In this document: positions 1 to 5,422 of the stretch, piece by piece
Layout: every line of letters begins with the position of its first letter
How positions within the stretch are numbered: the stretch's first letter is position 1
Assembly (NCBI GenBank): GCA_015490315.1
Contig: WFYB01000034.1
Span: 1-5,422 of the forward strand
DNA length: 5,422 bases
Reading direction: 5' to 3'
Origin: Sulfurovum sp.
Lineage (GTDB): Bacteria; Campylobacterota; Campylobacteria; Campylobacterales; Sulfurovaceae
Made by a program: the position numbers and the translations under genes
The notes under the pieces: model-generated
Told to the model about the DNA's origin: nothing
Seen by the model: the letters and a program-made list of their open reading frames with translations, nothing else
The model's database searches: none

Positions 1-689
1 ATATAAAAGATATCATAAAAATTTCGACAAAAAATGATGACATCATCCTCGACTTCTTCTCCGGCTCCGCCACCACCGCCCATGCCGTGATGCAACTCAA
101 CGCCGAAGACGGCGGCAATCGCCGCTTCATCATGGTACAGCTGCCTGAACCTACCGACGAAAAGAGCGAAGCCTACAAAGCGGGCTACCAAACCATCGCC
201 GAGATAGGCAAAGAGCGCATCCGCCGCGCAGGCAGGAAAATAAAAGAGGAGAACGCCGACAAAGAGGGCATCGAAAATCTCGACATCGGCTTTCGGGTGC
301 TCAATGTGGATAGCTCCAATATGAAAGAGATTTACTTCACCCCCGATGAAGTGAGCAAAGAGAATCTTTTTGACACCGTCGACCACATCAAAGAGGATCG
401 AACCCCCGAAGACCTGCTCTTTGGGGTACTGGTGGACTGGGGTGTCGATCTGACCCTGCCGATACGCCGTGAAGAGATCATGGGTAAAACTGTCTTCTTC
501 GTCGGACACGACGACCTTGTCGCTTGTTTCGATGATGATCTTGACCTCGACCTCATCAAAGCCCTCGCCGGCAGAGAAGCCCTGCGCGTAGTCTTCAAAG
601 AGAGCGGCTTTAAAGACGATGAGACCAAGATCAATACCGAGCAGATATTTAGACAGCTGGCACCGGGTACGGATGTGAGGGTGATATAA
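1..689 (+). CDS. mod: Type III restriction-modification system DNA methyltransferase (Mod), C-terminal part, 5' truncated by the window
   Basis: This is the modification and site-recognition subunit of a type III restriction-modification system, which transfers a methyl group from S-adenosylmethionine to adenine on one strand of the site. The frame is open to the left edge (first full codon at base 3), so the ATG at 87 is internal. SAM-binding motif I, DFFSGSATTAHAV, is encoded from base 51, with D at the 17th visible codon. Its place near the C-terminal third fits beta-class Mod proteins, where the DPPY motif (outside the window) comes first. The rest, including GNRRFIMVQLPE, a DWGVDL segment, GKTVFFVGHDDLVACF and a C-terminal EQIFRQLAPGTDVRVI, follows the usual Mod C-terminus and ends normally, so nothing is missing at the 3' end. 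The gene runs straight into abi with one base between. The target-recognition domain lies outside the window, so specificity cannot be read. The first ~45 bases are much more AT-rich than what follows. Confidence 0.95.
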   Translation, partial: IKDIIKISTKNDDIILDFFSGSATTAHAVMQLNAEDGGNRRFIMVQLPEPTDEKSEAYKAGYQTIAEIGKERIRRAGRKIKEENADKEGIENLDIGFRVLNVDSSNMKEIYFTPDEVSKENLFDTVDHIKEDRTPEDLLFGVLVDWGVDLTLPIRREEIMGKTVFFVGHDDLVACFDDDLDLDLIKALAGREALRVVFKESGFKDDETKINTEQIFRQLAPGTDVRVI

Positions 690-690
690 G

Positions 691-1740
691 ATGGCACAAT
701 ATACCTATCGTAGAAAAAGTATTGTAAGTTATCTGCAAAAATTGTATGACGATGGGTTAGAGAGAAGCAACTATTTGGATGACCAGCAGATCAAAATGCT
801 CATTGAGAGAATCGGCATGTTTAAATTCAAGGGCTATCTGTATGCATTTAGACCCGATATTGAGCACTATTGTATAGATGATGTCTTGATGCTTTTTTTC
901 TTCGATAAGTATTTAAGCCGTATTGTCATGGATATGACATCGACCATTGAGACCAAACTCAAATCTACATTAATAGAGGTGTGCTATAAACAGCTTAGCT
1001 CTTTGCCCCGTACAAATCCGTTAAAAGACAATCCTTTTTTCTACTTGATTAAAAGTTGTTATAACAATCCAAACCCACAACTCATTGGTCCTTCGGTGAA
1101 GAACTGGAAAAGTGTATCTTTTTCCGGGAGTTCATTAGAAAGTTATGTTCACTATGGGCGTTATTATCAAAGTAGGTACGATTTTGCCTCCAATCGAGCA
1201 CATTATATTGGGTCACAAGTCGCAATAAACGGAATAAATGCTTCAATCAATTATCCGCCTTTTCACTATTTTATTGAGGGCGCAGTTCTTGGAACAGTTA
1301 TCTATCTCATAAAACATTTGGAGATCAATGGTATAGCTATAATGCCTCATGTTGCAAGAAAATTTGGTATCACTAATCCCCGTATTGATTTTATCCCATA
1401 TCTTGAACGGCTCAATGAAGTCCGTAACCGTGCAGCACACAGAGAGAGACTCTTTAACCGTAGTTATCGAAGTGTTACTAGATTTGGGAAACTTCGACAA
1501 TTGAGCAGTGGGTTACGAGATCACGGATTTATGGATGTGTATATATTTCTCTTTTTTATGATGGGGTTAACAGACAAATACAAAGACTTCCGCCAGTTTA
1601 AAAAAGAGGAGATAGAAAGACTATTTAGAGGATTTTATAAAGATTATTATATAAGACAAGACTCTATGTATTTAACCAAGAGGTTGAAAAGAAAAGAGTT
1701 TGGAAAAATAAGAGATTTTATCTTGAAGGGTATGCAATAA
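691..1740 (+). CDS. Abi_2-family (AbiD/AbiF-like) abortive infection protein with HEPN RNase motif
   Basis: Predicted cytoplasmic abortive-infection protein of 349 residues, within the usual 300-350 range of the family. Visible family hallmarks in order: an N-terminal helical part with a GYLYAFR segment (48-54), a D-x-x-L-M-L-F-F-F-D-K-Y-L segment (63-75), IETKLKSTL (86-94), an aromatic-rich middle (140-192), and LNEVRNRAAHRERLFNR (241-257). The last contains R245-x4-H250, the Rx4-6H catalytic motif of HEPN ribonucleases. Family knowledge: Abi_2 proteins act against phage, and AbiF members are described as RNase toxins neutralised by an associated RNA and as relatives of the Cas13 ancestor. 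The start at 691 has GAGG at 677-680, ten bases upstream and inside the end of mod. With the one-base gap this implies translational coupling to mod. The coding sequence is clearly AT-richer than mod and early res, suggesting separate acquisition. AbiD and AbiF cannot be told apart by eye, and the triggering signal is unknown. Confidence 0.88.
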   Translation: MAQYTYRRKSIVSYLQKLYDDGLERSNYLDDQQIKMLIERIGMFKFKGYLYAFRPDIEHYCIDDVLMLFFFDKYLSRIVMDMTSTIETKLKSTLIEVCYKQLSSLPRTNPLKDNPFFYLIKSCYNNPNPQLIGPSVKNWKSVSFSGSSLESYVHYGRYYQSRYDFASNRAHYIGSQVAINGINASINYPPFHYFIEGAVLGTVIYLIKHLEINGIAIMPHVARKFGITNPRIDFIPYLERLNEVRNRAAHRERLFNRSYRSVTRFGKLRQLSSGLRDHGFMDVYIFLFFMMGLTDKYKDFRQFKKEEIERLFRGFYKDYYIRQDSMYLTKRLKRKEFGKIRDFILKGMQ

Positions 1741-1791
1741 AAAAGCCAAGCATGCATCGAAAGCGCAATGCTCTCGAGCAGAGGACTTGGC
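1739..1791 (-). terminator. Possible intrinsic terminator for - strand transcription, overlapping the end of abi
   Basis: Read on the - strand, the GCCAAG/CTTGGC stem is followed immediately by six T (complement of A at 1739-1744), which is the layout of a rho-independent terminator. The 35 bases between the two arms are long for a terminator but fold into two arms of their own. No - strand protein-coding gene needs terminating here, so this would make sense only for a small RNA started in the 1800-1890 region, or as one half of a bidirectional element. On the + strand only GTTTGTG follows the stem, a weak signal. Confidence 0.4.
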
Positions 1792-1795
1792 GTTT
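1741..1795 (+). ncRNA. Candidate structured RNA behind the abi gene (possible AbiF-type RNA antitoxin)
   Basis: A compact three-way junction can be drawn starting five bases after the abi stop codon. The closing stem is GCCAAG (1745-1750) with CTTGGC (1786-1791), extendable past one mismatch by AAA/TTT. The first arm is CATGC (1751-1755) with GCA-A-TG reversed at 1765-1770 (one bulged A), and inside its loop is C-GAAA-G, a GNRA-type tetraloop. The second arm is CTCT (1771-1774) with AGAG (1780-1783) around a CGAGC loop. Almost every base from 1745 to 1783 is used. Known context: AbiF-type genes are stably associated with a conserved non-coding RNA that acts as antitoxin. Inference: this element is that RNA, carried in the 3' part of the mod-abi transcript. 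It could instead be only a terminator, or be transcribed from the other strand. The 3' boundary is uncertain. Confidence 0.5.
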
Positions 1796-1805
1796 GTGAC
1801 ATAAG

Positions 1806-1811
1806 TATAAT
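1806..1811 (+). promoter_or_regulatory. -10 box (TATAAT), candidate promoter for res
   Basis: A perfect TATAAT lies 81 bases upstream of the res start codon. No convincing -35 hexamer is present at 16-18 bases, which is common in Campylobacterota. It lies inside an imperfect palindrome, CATA-A-GTAT-A-ATAC-TATG (1800-1817), which could be an operator. Transcription would start near 1818, giving a leader of about 75 bases. This would let res be expressed separately from mod-abi. Confidence 0.45.
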
Positions 1812-1826
1812 ACTATGAATAAGTTG

Positions 1827-1844
1827 AATATTTGTTTAAATATT
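1827..1844. repeat. AT-only inverted repeat upstream of res
   Basis: AATATTT (1827-1833) and AAATATT (1838-1844) form a perfect 7-bp inverted repeat around GTTT. The word AATATTT occurs three times before res, at 1827, 1839 and 1870. This could be an operator or a weak hairpin in the res leader. In DNA this AT-rich, chance occurrence is quite possible. Confidence 0.35.
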
Positions 1845-1848
1845 TGGC

Positions 1849-1854
1849 ATTATA
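1849..1854 (-). promoter_or_regulatory. -10 box (TATAAT) on the - strand, candidate small-RNA promoter
   Basis: The + strand ATTATA reads TATAAT on the - strand. The best -35-like word, TTAAAT (complement of 1873-1878), is 18 bases upstream and matches TTGACA at only three positions. A start near 1842 and the T6 terminator at 1739-1744 would give an RNA of about 100 bases containing the branched structure. AT-rich intergenic DNA often contains such boxes by chance. Confidence 0.28.
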
Positions 1855-1892
1855 AGAAGATATTGCAAAAATATTTAACATAAAGGAAAATA

Positions 1893-4800
1893 ATGAAAAT
1901 CCGCTTTAAACATCAGCCGTATCAGAAAAAAGCGACCGACGCTGTCGTGGAGTGTTTCGCAGGACAACCTCGCAAAGAGGGCGTGCGCTACCGTATCGAC
2001 CCCGGACGCAAGCAGAGCATCAAAGGGCAGCAGATCATCTCTGTCGAGGAGGAGATGGAAGCGGGCTTCAGGAACCATGAACTACGTATCAGCGAAGCAA
2101 AGCTTCTATGCAACATACAAGAGGTACAGCGCAACCAAAACCTGCCCACAGACAGTAAACTGGCTACAGACAGTGTATGCCGGATCAACCTTGATGTCGA
2201 GATGGAGACGGGTACGGGAAAGACTTATGTCTATACCAAGACGATCTTTGAGCTCTATCAGCACTACGGATGGAGCAAGTTTATCATCGTCGTTCCCAGT
2301 ATCGCCATTCGTGAGGGGGTCGCGCAGAGTTTTGAGCTGACCAAAGAGCATTTCTTGGAAGATTACGGCATGCAGGCAAGATGGTTTGTCTACAACTCCA
2401 AATCGCCGCAAGATATCAAAAGCTTCTCTACAGACGGCGGCATACAGGTGATGATCATCAATGTACAAGCATTTAACGCCCGGGGCAAAGACGCAAGACG
2501 TATCTATGAGGAGCTCGATGAGTTTGAGTCGCGCAGACCGATCGATATGATCAAAGCAAACCATCCCATCCTCATCATGGACGAACCGCAGAAGATGGAG
2601 GGCAAAAAGACAGTAGAGTCCCTCAAAGAGTTCAACCCACTCATGATACTCCGATACTCCGCCACACACAAAAAACTGCACAACCGTGTCTATAGACTCG
2701 ATGCACTCGATGCCTATAACCAAAAGCTCGTCAAGAAGATCGCTGTCAAAGGGATATCGGTCAAGGGGCTGAGCGGTACCAATGCCTACCTCTATCTACA
2801 GTCCATAGAGGTCGCCAAAGGCAAAGACCCAATAGCCAGACTGGAGCTTGAGGTCAAGCAGGGAGGCGGGATCCAACGGATACTCAGACGCATCGAGAAA
2901 AACGACAACCTCTATGCCCTCTCCAATGAACTGGAAGAGTATAGGGGCTTTACGGTTGCGGATATCAATGCCATCGACAACAGCATCGCCTTTACCAACG
3001 GTGTGACTCTCCATGCCGGTGAAGCGATCGGCAATGTCGACGAGGCGATGCTCAGACGCATCCAGATAAGAGAGGCGATCAAGTCACATCTCCAAAAAGA
3101 GCAGCGTCTCTTCCACAAAGGGGTAAAGGTCTTGACACTCTTTTTTATCGATGAGGTAGCCAAATATCGTATTTACACTGATGAGGGGCAAGAGAAAGGG
3201 GTCTATGCCAAAGTATTTGAAGAGGAGTATCGAGAGGCACTCAATGAGCTGGGAACACTACTTGATGTGGAGTATCGTGCCTATCTGTATGGCATCGATG
3301 TCGAGCAGACACACAACGGCTACTTCTCCATCGACAAAAAAGGGAGATTGACAGACCCCAAAGTAAAAGCCAGAGGTGAAGGAGCAGGGGAGAGCGATGA
3401 TGTCAATGCATACGATCTGATACTCAAAGACAAGCAGAGACTATTGTCGTTTGAGGAACCGACCCGCTTTATCTTCTCGCACTCTGCACTGCGTGAGGGG
3501 TGGGACAACCCTAATATCTTCGTCATCTGTACACTCAAGCACAGTGACAATACCATAGCAAGAAGACAGGAGGTCGGGCGGGGTATGCGTATCGCCGTCA
3601 ACGCAAAGGGGGAGCGGATGGATGACCCGCTTACTGTGCATGAGATCAATGTCTTGACTGTAGTTGCAAATGAGAGTTACAAAGATTTTGTAAGCGGTTT
3701 GCAAAAAGAGATCGCCTCAACCCTCTCAGATAGACCAAAAGTAGCTGATGAGAAGTACTTCAGAGGCAAAGTGCTCGAAACAGAAGAGGGCACAAAAGTA
3801 ACCATCGATGAACGCCAAGCAAAATTGATCGAACGCTATCTTATCAAAAATGACTATGTGGATATAGATGGGAAGATCACAGAGACATACCACCAGGCAA
3901 AAGAGGAGGAGAGTCTGGCACCACTCCCTGAAGAGCTGGAGCCGATCGCAGAAGAGGTTATCATGTTGATTGACAGTGTATATAGTGATGTGATGCTGCC
4001 CGCTTTTGAAGATGAGTACAAACTAAAGCGTAATCCCCTCAACAGCAATCTTAAGAAAAAAGAGTTTCTTGAGCTTTGGAAAAGGATCAACCAAAAAGCG
4101 GTCTATACTGTACACTTTGATTCAGAAGAGCTGGTAGATAACGCGGCAAATGCACTTGACAAAGAGCTTCATGTGCGTCCATTGCAATATCAGGTAGTCG
4201 AAGGTGAAATGGATGAGGATATGACGCTTGATGATCTCAAGGGTAGAGAAGCATTCAAGGTAAAAGAGAGTGGTACTCTGGATGGAGATCACTCTGTCCA
4301 CTCAGCTGTAGCATATGATCTCATAGGAAAAATCGCGAGCGAAACGAAGTTGACGCGTAAAACAATCGGTGAGATATTCAAAAAGATCAGTGACAAGACC
4401 TTCTATCTCTACCAAAAGAATCCTGAAGAGTTTATCCGCAATGTGGCACGCTTGATCAATGAACAGAAAGCAACAACCGTAGTAGAGCATTTAAGTTATG
4501 ATCCGACAAAAGAGACCCACTCTCTGGAGGATATCTTCACAGTAGATGCTGCAACGTATGATACAAAGCGACTACAGGAGGTTAATAAACATGTTTATGA
4601 TTTTGTGGTGACGGACTCCAAAGGTGAAAAAGCATTTGTATCAGAGCTTGATGTGGCATCAGAAGTAGTAGTCTATGCCAAACTTCCAAGCAGCTTTTTT
4701 ATCCCAACACCTGTCGGAGAATACAACCCGGATTGGGCAATCGCTTTCAAGGAGGGAGAGGTCAAACACATCTATTTTGTAGCTGAAACAAAGGGAAGCA

Positions 4801-4937
4801 TGTCTACAATGCAACTTAGAAAAGTAGAAGAGATCAAGATAGAGTGTGCGAGAAAGTTTTTTGACAAAATCGCTTCGAAGGATGTGAAGTATGATGTTGT
4901 TGATAGTTTTGATACTTTGATGAGGCTGGTCAAATAG
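1893..4937 (+). CDS. res: Type III restriction endonuclease subunit Res (helicase-nuclease)
   Basis: Restriction subunit of the type III system, 1014 residues, close to the ~970 of EcoP1I/EcoP15I Res. It works in complex with Mod, uses ATP hydrolysis to communicate along DNA between two sites, and cuts near one of them. Visible motifs in order: a Q-rich N-terminus (FKHQPYQKKA, 6-14), Walker A METGTGKT (104-111, K110), motif II DEPQ (230-233), motif III SATH (256-259), motif V SALREGWDNP (531-540), and motif VI QEVGRGMR (559-566) with its arginines. At the C-terminus a PD-(D/E)XK nuclease core is seen: E918, P946-D947 and E965-T-K967. All catalytic motifs look intact and the frame is unbroken, so the enzyme is probably active. 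The start at 1893 follows AAAGGA (1882-1887) by five bases. The gene is separated from mod by abi and a 152-base gap with its own TATAAT. GC content falls from the 5' half to the 3' end. Confidence 0.96.
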   Translation: MKIRFKHQPYQKKATDAVVECFAGQPRKEGVRYRIDPGRKQSIKGQQIISVEEEMEAGFRNHELRISEAKLLCNIQEVQRNQNLPTDSKLATDSVCRINLDVEMETGTGKTYVYTKTIFELYQHYGWSKFIIVVPSIAIREGVAQSFELTKEHFLEDYGMQARWFVYNSKSPQDIKSFSTDGGIQVMIINVQAFNARGKDARRIYEELDEFESRRPIDMIKANHPILIMDEPQKMEGKKTVESLKEFNPLMILRYSATHKKLHNRVYRLDALDAYNQKLVKKIAVKGISVKGLSGTNAYLYLQSIEVAKGKDPIARLELEVKQGGGIQRILRRIEKNDNLYALSNELEEYRGFTVADINAIDNSIAFTNGVTLHAGEAIGNVDEAMLRRIQIREAIKSHLQKEQRLFHKGVKVLTLFFIDEVAKYRIYTDEGQEKGVYAKVFEEEYREALNELGTLLDVEYRAYLYGIDVEQTHNGYFSIDKKGRLTDPKVKARGEGAGESDDVNAYDLILKDKQRLLSFEEPTRFIFSHSALREGWDNPNIFVICTLKHSDNTIARRQEVGRGMRIAVNAKGERMDDPLTVHEINVLTVVANESYKDFVSGLQKEIASTLSDRPKVADEKYFRGKVLETEEGTKVTIDERQAKLIERYLIKNDYVDIDGKITETYHQAKEEESLAPLPEELEPIAEEVIMLIDSVYSDVMLPAFEDEYKLKRNPLNSNLKKKEFLELWKRINQKAVYTVHFDSEELVDNAANALDKELHVRPLQYQVVEGEMDEDMTLDDLKGREAFKVKESGTLDGDHSVHSAVAYDLIGKIASETKLTRKTIGEIFKKISDKTFYLYQKNPEEFIRNVARLINEQKATTVVEHLSYDPTKETHSLEDIFTVDAATYDTKRLQEVNKHVYDFVVTDSKGEKAFVSELDVASEVVVYAKLPSSFFIPTPVGEYNPDWAIAFKEGEVKHIYFVAETKGSMSTMQLRKVEEIKIECARKFFDKIASKDVKYDVVDSFDTLMRLVK

Positions 4938-4949
4938 ATGAAAGCTTAA

Positions 4950-4993
4950 TGCTCTTTTCACCAAATCTCTGCTATATTTGAGTGAATAGAGCA
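4950..4993. repeat. Long inverted repeat between res and dnaE
   Basis: TGCTCTTTTCAC (4950-4961) and GTGAATAGAGCA (4982-4993) pair at 11 of 12 positions, with one T:T mismatch. Inside, AAAT (4963-4966) and ATTT (4976-4979) can extend the stem. No T tract follows on either strand, so it is not a textbook intrinsic terminator. The arms bracket the extended -10 sequence of the presumed dnaE promoter, so it could be an operator. It could also be the 3' end structure of the res transcript. Confidence 0.55.
4970..4978 (+). promoter_or_regulatory. Extended -10 promoter candidate for dnaE
   Basis: TG-C-TATATT matches the extended -10 form TGnTATAAT with one change. No good -35 hexamer lies 16-18 bases upstream, which extended -10 promoters tolerate. 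Transcription would start near 4985, about 65 bases before the dnaE start codon. The element is in the loop of the 4950-4993 inverted repeat. Confidence 0.4.
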
Positions 4994-4999
4994 ATATAT

Positions 5000-5015
5000 G
5001 CGTTATAGGCAACGC
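5000..5015. repeat. Short hairpin in the dnaE leader
   Basis: GCGTT (5000-5004) and AACGC (5011-5015) form a 5-bp stem with a six-base loop in the expected 5' untranslated region of dnaE. No T tract follows. It ends 19 bases before the ribosome binding site, so it would not hide it. Its function is unknown and it may be a chance structure. Confidence 0.3.
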
Positions 5016-5049
5016 TACTATTGATAGATAAATAAAAGGAAATCTATAG

Positions 5050-5422
5050 ATGTCCCAAGAGCCAAATAAAAAACCGCAATTTACCCACCTCCACCTCCAC
5101 ACCGAGTATTCGCTGCTTGACGGTGCCAACAAGATCAAGGCGCTTGCCAAGAAGGTTAAGGAGCTGGGGATGACCTCGGTGGCGATGACCGATCATGGCA
5201 ATATGTTCGGTACCATCGACTTCTACAACACGATGCGCAAAGAGGGTATCAAACCCATCATCGGGATGGAAGCCTACGTGCATAACCAGCCCGAACTAGG
5301 GGACAAGTCGGTGCGTCAGCGGTTTCACCTCTGTCTCTATGCCAAGAATGAAACGGGCTACAAAAACCTTATGTTCCTCTCCTCCAAAGCCTACATCGAG
5401 GGGTTCTACTACTATCCGCGTA
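5050..5422 (+). CDS. dnaE: DNA polymerase III alpha subunit, N-terminal part, 3' truncated by the window
   Basis: Catalytic subunit of the replicative DNA polymerase III holoenzyme. Only the first 124 codons are present, with one base of the next codon, and the frame is open to the right edge. The visible part is the start of the N-terminal PHP domain: HLHLHTEYSLLDGA (residues 13-26, with the metal-ligand-type histidines H13, H15 and H17), TDHGNMFG (47-54) and IIGMEAYV (70-77). The segment FHLCLYAKNETGYKNLM, which follows RQR, is also typical of bacterial DnaE. The start at 5050 is supported by AAAGGA at 5035-5040, nine bases upstream, and by the usual short N-terminal extension before HLHLHT. 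This is an essential housekeeping gene that borders the defence genes. It has its own candidate promoter and is not part of the res operon in an obvious way. Confidence 0.96.
   Translation, partial: MSQEPNKKPQFTHLHLHTEYSLLDGANKIKALAKKVKELGMTSVAMTDHGNMFGTIDFYNTMRKEGIKPIIGMEAYVHNQPELGDKSVRQRFHLCLYAKNETGYKNLMFLSSKAYIEGFYYYPR

Noticed and set aside
87..689. ATG at 87 as the start of a 200-residue gene
   Set aside because: The frame is open to the left edge, and motif I of the methyltransferase is encoded before this ATG, so it is an internal methionine of mod.
1844..1867. Sigma-54-like promoter (TTGGCA ... ATTGCA)
   Set aside because: The GG and GC dinucleotides are 17 bases apart rather than the 10 needed for a -24/-12 promoter.
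1741..1892. CRISPR repeat or spacer remnant, suggested by the Cas13-like HEPN gene nearby
   Set aside because: There are no repeated 25-40-base units. The only repeats are 5-8-base AT words and the arms of one local fold.
2106..2723. 205-codon open frame on the - strand inside res
   Set aside because: It lies opposite the well-supported helicase motifs of res. The translation is Cys/Val/His-rich with no recognisable domain, so it is a shadow frame.
4938..4949. ATG AAA GCT TAA as a leader peptide after res
   Set aside because: Only three codons, with no ribosome binding site of its own and no attenuator layout behind it.
4659..5150. 163-codon open frame on the - strand across the res-dnaE gap
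   Set aside because: It overlaps the res nuclease motifs and the dnaE PHP motifs on the other strand. It has no recognisable domain, and the protein is a typical antisense shadow.
5044..5283. 79-codon open frame on the - strand over the dnaE start
   Set aside because: It is antisense to the conserved HLHLHTEYS and TDHGNMFG motifs of DnaE, and no independent evidence supports it.

Overview
The window looks like a chromosomal segment of a Campylobacterota (epsilonproteobacterial) species. The DnaE amino terminus and the type III restriction-modification proteins most resemble Sulfurovum/Sulfurimonas-type proteins as I remember them. The phylum is a confident guess and the genus is not. AT-rich intergenic DNA, AAAGGA-type ribosome binding sites and isolated TATAAT boxes with poor -35 elements fit this group.

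Layout, all genes on the + strand: (1) the 3' end of a type III DNA methyltransferase gene (mod) running in from the left edge to 689; (2) an Abi_2-family (AbiD/AbiF-like) abortive-infection gene with a HEPN RNase motif at 691-1740, one base after mod; (3) a 152-base intergenic region (1741-1892) holding a compact branched inverted-repeat structure directly behind the abi stop codon, then AT-rich DNA with a perfect TATAAT on each strand; (4) a complete type III restriction subunit gene (res) at 1893-4937; (5) a 112-base intergenic region with a long inverted repeat around an extended -10 promoter; (6) the 5' end of dnaE, the replicative DNA polymerase III alpha subunit, from 5050 to the right edge. 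No stretch without a gene exceeds 300 bases.

The left four-fifths is a small defence island. Mod and Res together would form a type III restriction-modification enzyme: Mod reads and methylates the site, and Res is a helicase-like ATPase with a C-terminal PD-(D/E)XK nuclease. The abi gene sits inside this operon, between mod and res. It is clearly AT-richer than mod and the first half of res, which suggests separate acquisition. Its product would be an RNase-type toxin giving a second layer of defence.

The most interesting element is the structured DNA just after abi. AbiF-type HEPN proteins are reported to be toxins held in check by a conserved non-coding RNA, and to be relatives of the Cas13 ancestor. 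The three-way-junction fold at 1745-1791 is a good candidate for such an RNA. The strand is not settled: the + strand reading has a GNRA-like loop and is continuous with abi, whereas the - strand reading has a TATAAT and ends in a T6 tract, like a free-standing small RNA.
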